From Alcaligenaceae bacterium (GTDB lineage Bacteria > Pseudomonadota > Gammaproteobacteria > Burkholderiales > Burkholderiaceae_B): a stretch of 37,585 nucleotides of DNA. The notes under the pieces were generated by a model. It did no database searches, was not told the origin of the DNA, and saw nothing but the letters and a program-made list of their open reading frames with translations. The DNA is taken from positions 1 through 37,585 of the forward strand of contig DUNB01000003.1 in the NCBI GenBank assembly GCA_012839585.1, in the 5' to 3' direction. This document shows positions 32,312 to 37,585 of this stretch, piece by piece; position 1 is the stretch's first letter; each line of letters starts with the position of its first letter. The translations under genes were made by a program, and so were the position numbers.

Positions 32312-32455
32312 AACCTGCTCATTAAAGAGTTAAATTCAAACAAATCGTTGTTATTTTACGTTGCCTATGCATTTAGTCGCAAATACAACGCACTGCGACT
32401 CTCACCTTCTCGATATAATCAGACCTCACGTTCTGCTTATGTATAAGGGACGCTT

Positions 32456-33598
32456 ATGTCTACACGTAATCGGCTGTATTTCCGCAGCTTCATTCTACTA
32501 CTTAGTGTAGTATCGCTCGCCTTTATTTGGATCTTGTTTCCTTTTTATGGGGCTATTTTCTGGGGAGTCATCCTAGCCATCATTTTTGCCCCCGTACAGC
32601 GTTACTTATTACGAAAAACGAATGGGCGCAAAACGATCTCTGCTTTGCTTAGTTTGATCTTTATTCTTTTGCTCGTCATTATTCCTGTGTTCTTACTAAG
32701 CGGCGCTATTATCCAAGAGGCGATGCTGCTCTACAAACGTATGGACAGCGGGGATATCAATGTAGCCAATTATTTAGAACAAATTATTTCCTCTTTACCT
32801 CCTGCTCTGATAGAAGGCCTAAACAGCTTTGGTATCGCCAACCTAAACGATGTGGGAACCAAACTCTCTGAGTTTGCAATGGCAGCAGCACAGTTTTTAA
32901 CTAAACAAGCGGTCAACATTGGCTCGAACACCTTTCAGTTCATTATTGGCTTAGCCATTATGCTGTACCTGCTGTTCTTTTTATTAAGAGACGGCGCTGA
33001 ATTAGCGCGCCATTGCAGCAATCTCGTTCCTTTAAGTGAAGATCAAAAGAGTCACTTATTTAAAAAATTCACAACCGTAGTACGCGCTACTGTTAAAGGC
33101 AATATTGCCGTCGCCGCAACCCAAGGGGCTTTGGGCGGCATCATGTTCTGGATACTGAGTGTAGAAGGTGCCTTATTTTGGGGTGTACTGATGGGAGTGC
33201 TCTCTTTATTACCCGCCGTAGGCGCCTCTTTAATCTGGGCCCCTGTTGCTATCTATTTCTTTAGTACCGGAGCCCTCACAAAGGGCGTCATCCTAACGGC
33301 CTTTGGGGTGCTCGTCATTGGATTAGCTGATAATGTGCTACGCCCGATCTTGGTAGGAAAAGACACCAAAATTCCTGATTACGTGATTTTGATTTCCACT
33401 CTAGGCGGCTTATCACTCTTTGGATTGAACGGTTTTGTGATCGGACCGTTAGTCGCAGCAATGTTCATGGCGTGTTGGGATTTATTCCCCTCAGCCATTC
33501 AACGTCAAGATGATTTTTTAGAGACAGAGCAAAATAAAACGCACACTCCGGCCTTTTACAGAGCCACTAAACCCCTAGAGGATCGCCTCCCCCGCTGA
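32456..33598 (+). CDS. AI-2E family transporter (PerM/UPF0118)
   Basis: A 380-residue inner-membrane protein with about eight helices. The N-terminal pair includes PFYGAIFWGVILAIIFAPV, and the central soluble region (~85-150) is followed by LAIMLYLLFFLLRDG. Family hallmarks are LLPAVGASLIWAPVAIYF and DNVLRPILVGKDTKIPDYVI with the conserved DN and R, then GFVIGPLVAAMF. Members have been linked to autoinducer-2 export or Na+(Li+)/H+ antiport, but most are uncharacterised. AGGGA precedes the ATG. It is monocistronic, ended by a strong terminator. Confidence 0.92.
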   Translation: MSTRNRLYFRSFILLLSVVSLAFIWILFPFYGAIFWGVILAIIFAPVQRYLLRKTNGRKTISALLSLIFILLLVIIPVFLLSGAIIQEAMLLYKRMDSGDINVANYLEQIISSLPPALIEGLNSFGIANLNDVGTKLSEFAMAAAQFLTKQAVNIGSNTFQFIIGLAIMLYLLFFLLRDGAELARHCSNLVPLSEDQKSHLFKKFTTVVRATVKGNIAVAATQGALGGIMFWILSVEGALFWGVLMGVLSLLPAVGASLIWAPVAIYFFSTGALTKGVILTAFGVLVIGLADNVLRPILVGKDTKIPDYVILISTLGGLSLFGLNGFVIGPLVAAMFMACWDLFPSAIQRQDDFLETEQNKTHTPAFYRATKPLEDRLPR

Positions 33599-33665
33599 TG
33601 CTCTGCATATTTAAAACTCATGTTGTGACACAGCGGAACAACTTGCTCGAAAAATGCAACAACCT

Positions 33666-33703
33666 AAAACGCCCTCAGAGACTCCACGCTCTGAGGGCGT
33701 TTT
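33666..33703. terminator. Strong rho-independent terminator after the AI-2E family gene
   Basis: AAAACGCCCTCAGAG pairs perfectly over 15 bp with CTCTGAGGGCGTTTT around an 8-base loop. It can act in both directions between convergent genes. Confidence 0.9.
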
Positions 33704-33708
33704 ACCCC

Positions 33709-33756
33709 CTACACCTACATCTACATCTACATCTACATCTACATCTACATCTACAA
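33709..33756. repeat. Hexanucleotide tandem repeat (CTACAT)
   Basis: Six perfect copies of CTACAT (33715-33750) flanked by CTACAC and CTACAA, eight units in all. It is intergenic, directly after a terminator and 6 bp from the MAPEG stop codon. Such repeats change copy number by slippage. Confidence 0.95.
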
Positions 33757-33762
33757 AAAAGC

Positions 33763-34134
33763 TTAGCGCGTAGCAAACAACAGCAAGCCATTAATTGCAA
33801 AAGCAATAGCCCAACATAAACTGCGTAAGGTGGCCTTATCCATAATATAAGCCGCTAGGTAAGCTAAACGAAATAACAACCAAGCCATCGCATACCACTG
33901 AATCAGCTCTGGACTGCCACCATTGAAATGAGCGTAAAGTAATGCGGCATAAAATAATGGTAAGGCCTCGAAGGTATTCGCCTGAGCCGCATTCGCACGA
34001 GCTCGCCAACCACTTTGCTTCGCCAGCCACTCCCGTGGCGTATGGTTACTAAAATTTTCCCCACCTAGTTTGGCACTCACCGCTGCCACAAAAGGGAGCA
34101 AAGCTGCTAAAAAGATAAACAGAGCCAAGTTCAT
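33763..34134 (-). CDS. MAPEG-family membrane protein
   Basis: A 123-residue protein with four predicted helices. It matches the bacterial MAPEG pattern: NHTPREWLAKQSGWRARANAAQANTFEALPLF (helix 2 entry, containing the conserved R-A-x-x-A-x-x-N-x-x-E), AMAWLLFRLAYLAAYI (helix 3) and LRSLCWAIAFAINGLLL (helix 4). Eukaryotic MAPEG enzymes are glutathione transferases or eicosanoid enzymes; the bacterial role is mostly unknown, perhaps glutathione-dependent detoxification. GAGGAAAA precedes the ATG. It is monocistronic, with a CTACAT tandem repeat just past its stop. Confidence 0.88.
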   Translation of the reverse strand: MNLALFIFLAALLPFVAAVSAKLGGENFSNHTPREWLAKQSGWRARANAAQANTFEALPLFYAALLYAHFNGGSPELIQWYAMAWLLFRLAYLAAYIMDKATLRSLCWAIAFAINGLLLFATR

Positions 34135-34408
34135 TAGTTTTCCTCATGTATTAATTGAAAAAACAGCATATAAATCCGCGCTAAAAGCATGATAATCTTA
34201 TCAACCCCGACTCAAATCTTGTGCTCTTATCACTCTTAATACCCTTTTTTTCCCTGAATATAACGACTGTAGGTACTTATAGCCAAATAACCACTGCATA
34301 TAAGCTTCCCACTTTTCAATCTGATTAAGCATAAGGTTTTTGTATAAAATTAACTCATATTAAAAACACATCGCTAATCAAGCGAATAGAAATAAAAGGT
34401 TGTTTGCT

Positions 34409-35236
34409 ATGTCATCTCGTCGTCATTTTATTAAAAACCTAGCGGCTCTCAGTACGCTGTCTGCTGCTCTACCACTGGCTGCTCGCGCTCAAACCCAAAG
34501 CAGCCCTACCAGTAAAGCACGAAACTATGTATTAGCCCATGGTTCTTGGCATGGCGGCTGGTGCTGGCAGGCAGTCGCTGCCATTTTGCGTGAGCAAGGT
34601 CATCGTGTTTTCACACCGAGCTATACCGGTATGGGCGATCGAGCACACCTTATTAATAAAAACATCACCATTGATACCTTTATCGAAGACCTCATTCAGG
34701 TCATCAACACCGAAGAACTTGAAGACGTCATTTTAGTCGGTCACAGTTTTGGTGGTATTCCTATCACTGGTGTGGCGGATCGTATCCCTGAAAAAATTGG
34801 TCATTTGGTTTATTTTGACTCCATCGTTTTGGAAAGCGGCAAATCGGCTTTTTCTAATTATCCTAAAGCCGACGCGGACGCACGTATTGCTGCGGCCTCT
34901 AAAGCGACCAACGGCCTTGCCGTTCCTGTGCCTAACCCCTTACCCGAAGCGTGGGGCATCAAGGCCAATACCCCTGAATACGATTGGGTAGAACGCCGTT
35001 TGACTCCACACCCATTGGCCAGCTACACCACGGCTTTAGAGCTCAACAACCCAATTGGCAACAACCGTCCTAAAACCTATATCAGCTGCACCGAACCCGA
35101 ACTAGCCGTTTTGGCCGACTCCAAAGCTCTGGTTAAATCACAAAAAGATTGGGGTTGGGTGGATTTAGCGGCTCCCCACGAGGCGCATATTACTCACCCC
35201 AAAGAATTGAGCCAGATTTTATTAGACCTAGCTTAA
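34409..35236 (+). CDS. Tat-exported alpha/beta hydrolase
   Basis: A 275-residue periplasmic hydrolase. The twin-arginine signal SSRRHFIKNLAAL is followed by a hydrophobic stretch and AARAQ (cleavage near 28). The alpha/beta-hydrolase core has the oxyanion motif LAHGSWHGGWCW, YTGMGDRAHL, the nucleophile elbow GHSFGG and a late PHEAHITHP with the likely catalytic His. The HGSWHGGW-GHSFGG combination is shared with the plant methylesterase/hydroxynitrile-lyase group and bacterial esterases. The natural ester is unknown. ATG 34409 has AAAGG about 10 bp upstream; a TTG at 34400 is an alternative. 34135-34408 is A/T-rich and shows no gene. Confidence 0.88.
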   Translation: MSSRRHFIKNLAALSTLSAALPLAARAQTQSSPTSKARNYVLAHGSWHGGWCWQAVAAILREQGHRVFTPSYTGMGDRAHLINKNITIDTFIEDLIQVINTEELEDVILVGHSFGGIPITGVADRIPEKIGHLVYFDSIVLESGKSAFSNYPKADADARIAAASKATNGLAVPVPNPLPEAWGIKANTPEYDWVERRLTPHPLASYTTALELNNPIGNNRPKTYISCTEPELAVLADSKALVKSQKDWGWVDLAAPHEAHITHPKELSQILLDLA

Positions 35237-35251
35237 TTATTTTTGATGGCG

Positions 35252-35389
35252 TCTGCCTGGTAGGTTGATTAATTTGTCATCCTTTATAGGTGACATCAAC
35301 CTAGCAGATTAACTCGCTATTCCACGCAAAATGGTTCTGGCTTGTAGGTTTGCCCATCCTCTTATCAAGATGTGGGCTTAGCAGATTAA
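35252..35389 (+). repeat. Two diverged tandem hairpin units
   Basis: Unit 1 (35252-35312) and unit 2 (35336-35389) share GTAGGTT near the start and end in an identical TAGCAGATTAA (35302 and 35379). In unit 1, TCTGC/GCAGA, TAGGTTGAT/ATCAACCTA and GTCA/TGAC form a long three-part stem. In unit 2, TCTG/CAGA and GCCCA/TGGGC pair. GATTAATTTG also recurs. No coding potential seen. Confidence 0.7.
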
Positions 35390-35403
35390 TTTGCCATCTC
35401 ATA

Positions 35404-35453
35404 CCAAACAGCCCAGCAAACAGATTTTTCCTTGCTGGGCTGTTTGGTTTTTT
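35404..35453. terminator. Bidirectional terminator between hydrolase and CorA genes
   Basis: CCAAACAGCCCAGCAA (35404-35419) pairs with TTGCTGGGCTGTTTGG (35432-35447), a perfect 16-bp stem, followed by a T-run. Confidence 0.92.
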
Positions 35454-35476
35454 AGTGCCTGCTATTTAGCGGGTTC

Positions 35477-36457
35477 CTATAACCATTTCATACGTTTAAA
35501 GCGATAATACAAGCCTGCGCAGACCACTGCCATGGAAGAAAGCACCACAGGATAACCATAGTTCCAACTCAGCTCTGGCATATTCTGAAAGTTCATTCCA
35601 TAAATTCCTGCAAAAGCCGTCGGAATAGCAATAATGGCCGCCCAAGCAGCTAACTTACGGGTCACATCGTTTTGCTGCAGTTGAATGATCATCATTCCAC
35701 CTTCAAAGGCAAAAGCCAAGGTGTCCCGTAGCGCGCCAATTAATTCGGCCTGCCGTGCAATACGGTCAGCCACCTCCGCAAAATATGCCCGACTGCCATC
35801 ACCAATATAAGTTTCGTTTTGTCGAGCAAAACGTCGTGATAGTTCCGATAAAGGACCGATGCTGCTTTGAATTCTTAATAACGTTCTACGCAAATGGTAG
35901 ACTTGTTCTATATCTTTTTTCTGAGACCGACCGACAAATAAATGTGTCTCAGCCTTTTCCACTCGTCTTTCAAACTCTAATAAGCTTTCCGTATAATCAT
36001 CCGTTATAAAATCCAAAATTTCGGCAGAAATATAATCCGCTCCACGCGCAATCAGCTCTGGACTTTCTTCTAAGTACTCTTGGACCTCGTGGTCATTTAA
36101 CCGAGTATTGCGCCAAATACTGATTAAAAACCCATCACCAAACAGCAGTTGTACCTCGCCAAAGCGAACCACACCCTGTTCCGAAAAAAAGGTCATTGCG
36201 ACAATTAAACTGGCTCCCTCGTACGTCACCACCTTAGGACGGCGATGTCTGCTTTGAATCTCATCAATGGCTCGCTGTTGCTGCACATAATAAGGAAGAA
36301 GCTGCTCTAGTTCTGCTACGCTGGGATCATATAAACTAATCCACAACACACTACCGGGAACCTTTTCTGGGCGCGGATAGGCTTGATCAAGCTGTTGCGG
36401 CGCTTGTCCCGGGACATAGTACGTAATACGATTTTCTTTAGAGGTAGATACAGGCAT
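35477..36457 (-). CDS. corA: CorA-family Mg2+/Co2+ transporter
   Basis: A 326-residue inner-membrane divalent-cation channel forming pentamers. The long N-terminal cytoplasmic domain (1-265) includes the helix that senses Mg2+ (ESLLEFERRVEKAETHLF...). Two C-terminal helices follow, with the pore signature YGMNFQNMPE (GMN near residue 290) and the positively charged tail YRFKRMKWL. It takes up Mg2+ and sometimes Co2+ or Ni2+. The start ATG 36457 lacks an obvious SD. The upstream gap to the amidohydrolase (36458-36552) shows no Mg2+ riboswitch-like structure that I can see. Confidence 0.93.
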   Translation of the reverse strand: MPVSTSKENRITYYVPGQAPQQLDQAYPRPEKVPGSVLWISLYDPSVAELEQLLPYYVQQQRAIDEIQSRHRRPKVVTYEGASLIVAMTFFSEQGVVRFGEVQLLFGDGFLISIWRNTRLNDHEVQEYLEESPELIARGADYISAEILDFITDDYTESLLEFERRVEKAETHLFVGRSQKKDIEQVYHLRRTLLRIQSSIGPLSELSRRFARQNETYIGDGSRAYFAEVADRIARQAELIGALRDTLAFAFEGGMMIIQLQQNDVTRKLAAWAAIIAIPTAFAGIYGMNFQNMPELSWNYGYPVVLSSMAVVCAGLYYRFKRMKWL

Positions 36458-36552
36458 ACTGATGCATTAACGAATCGTTTTTATTAATGGATAGGCCCTA
36501 ATGTATCACTTACACCCTACCCTTGCTGGCGATACGTTTTATTTTTGATTTT

Positions 36553-37585
36553 TTAATGACTACAGGCACAAAACTGTCCTATGGCGGCCAAGAGCTCCTG
36601 ATTTTGATCCGTCTGCAAACCTTCAAGGATCTGTAACTGCTCTCGAGCTAACGTTGCTCGCTCCATTAAATCTGCTAAGGATAGCCTTAGCAAGACTCCA
36701 TCTCTTACCATCCATTCACCATCGACCATCACATGGCGTACGGCTTGGGCATCCTCAACATAAACCAACTGTTGTAAGACATGATTTAAAGGCTGCCAAT
36801 TAATATGGGACAAGTCTACAAAGACCATATCCGCTAAATAGCCTTCCTGTAAGCGTCCCACCTGCCCTTCCAAGCCTAAACAAGCTGCCCCTCCCTCTGT
36901 TGCGGCAAAAAACACCTCTTGAGCGCTCAACCATTCTGTTACCTGTGGTGTTTTAATACGAGAGAGCAATGCCCCCATCCGTACGCTTTCGTACATATTC
37001 TGATTATCGCTACTACTTGCCCCATCAGTTCCTATCCCCACTTTTAGGCCGTAATCTAGCATTTTGCGTACATCAGCAATACCACTACCCAAGCGTAAAT
37101 TCGCTACTGGGTTGTGTGCTATAGCAACCTGATGTTCTGCAAGTAAAGCAAGCTCTGTAGCGTTTAACCAAACACAATGAGCTAAAACCCACTGTTCGTT
37201 CAGTATTCCTAATCGCGATAAGTGCTGAATTAATCCACCTTGATAACGCTTAGGATACATCTGCTTTTGTAGTGGTGACTCCAAAGCATGGGTATGTATC
37301 TTTATACCTAATTCCATCGCTAACTCGTGGCAAGACATCAGAAAATCGTCTGAGCTAACTAAAGGAATTGAAGGGGCTAACGCCCAGCTCACTCGGTCAT
37401 ATTTCGTATTAAATACCGCCCTCAAAGACTCTAATATAGCCTCCATATTTTTATCAGCGCCCTGCAAATACAACTGCTGACGAGAAAGAGGCAAGTGACG
37501 GAGTAAGTCAGGAATTGATCGGTAAAAATTCTGATCAGCAAACATCGGGGCCAAAGCAACAGGTTTAGAGGCTGTCGCAGACGCA
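36553..37585 (-). CDS. Amidohydrolase, TRZ/ATZ (deaminase/chlorohydrolase) family, 5' end cut by window edge
   Basis: About 344 C-terminal residues of a metal-dependent hydrolase with a TIM barrel; the frame stays open to the right edge, so the start lies outside. Metal and catalytic motifs are visible: IHTHALES, WVLAHCVW (His ligand), HNPVANLRLGSG and GIGTDGASSSDNQN (Asp ligand). The order matches the group of guanine deaminase, hydroxydechloroatrazine and S-adenosylhomocysteine/5'-methylthioadenosine deaminases. The first metal motif (HxH) is beyond the window. Near the end GEWMVRDGVLL forms the usual returning beta-sandwich. The substrate cannot be chosen from this part. Confidence 0.88.
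   Translation of the reverse strand, partial: ASATASKPVALAPMFADQNFYRSIPDLLRHLPLSRQQLYLQGADKNMEAILESLRAVFNTKYDRVSWALAPSIPLVSSDDFLMSCHELAMELGIKIHTHALESPLQKQMYPKRYQGGLIQHLSRLGILNEQWVLAHCVWLNATELALLAEHQVAIAHNPVANLRLGSGIADVRKMLDYGLKVGIGTDGASSSDNQNMYESVRMGALLSRIKTPQVTEWLSAQEVFFAATEGGAACLGLEGQVGRLQEGYLADMVFVDLSHINWQPLNHVLQQLVYVEDAQAVRHVMVDGEWMVRDGVLLRLSLADLMERATLAREQLQILEGLQTDQNQELLAAIGQFCACSH

Noticed and set aside
33721-33750. CRISPR-like repeat
   Set aside because: It is a 6-bp tandem microsatellite with no spacers; no CRISPR repeats or cas genes were seen anywhere in the window.
33598-33819. 73-residue plus-strand frame with a (LH)n run
   Set aside because: The Leu-His run is just the translation of the CTACAT repeat, and the frame crosses a strong terminator and the 3' end of the MAPEG gene.
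36458-36552. Mg2+ riboswitch or attenuator before corA
   Set aside because: The gap is short, A/T-rich and shows no stable multi-stem structure by eye.

Overview
The window reads as chromosomal DNA of a Gram-negative betaproteobacterium, most likely family Alcaligenaceae (Paenalcaligenes- or Alcaligenes-like). This placement is inferred from gene content and the style of the proteins: Tat-exported binding proteins, a DUF3108 protein, 7TMR-DISM kinase, PACE pump and split YeeE/YedE. It was not checked by any search. Genes are dense, and many are metabolic or stress modules separated by hairpin terminators.

Layout. 1-2122: a Cd/Pb/Zn efflux P-type ATPase (cut by the left edge) divergent from its MerR-type regulator, sharing one operator-promoter. 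2161-4328: a sulfide/persulfide module, with a BigR/SqrR-like ArsR repressor and two half-size YeeE/YedE membrane proteins on the minus strand, divergent from a Blh/ETHE1-type persulfide dioxygenase. 4329-5513: a hairpin repeat of IS200/IS605-end type, a long convergent terminator and a DMT-family exporter. 5716-13230: an intact tRNA-Asn, a decayed YhcG nuclease gene, a five-gene operon (dipeptide-type ABC transporter plus an FMO-like flavoprotein), then a degenerate copy of the 3' part of the tRNA. This stretch may be an old tRNA-Asn-integrated island. 13271-21187: a K+-channel gene fragment, DUF3108 protein, DHA2 MFS exporter, a TonB-receptor gene lacking its plug, an orphan 7TMR-DISM histidine kinase and a CynX-type MFS protein.

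21353-23901: a periplasmic copper operon (Cys-rich small protein, DUF411 protein, multicopper oxidase). 23942-25170: an acyltransferase, the second copy of the hairpin repeat, and a LacI-type palindromic operator. 25191-30791: a compact LacI-ABC-phosphodiesterase operon that probably imports a phosphodiester or related organophosphorus compound and cleaves it with a GpdQ-like enzyme. 30850-36457: PACE efflux protein, glutaredoxin-like protein, AI-2E/PerM-family protein, a hexanucleotide repeat, a MAPEG protein, a Tat-exported alpha/beta hydrolase, a duplicated hairpin unit and a CorA-type transporter. 36553-37585: a TRZ/ATZ-type amidohydrolase cut by the right edge.

The strongest leads are the LacI-ABC-GpdQ operon of unknown substrate, the ABC-flavoprotein operon lying between tRNA-Asn and its degenerate copy, and several unexplained hairpin repeats. 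No CRISPR array, complete insertion sequence, integrase or rRNA was seen.
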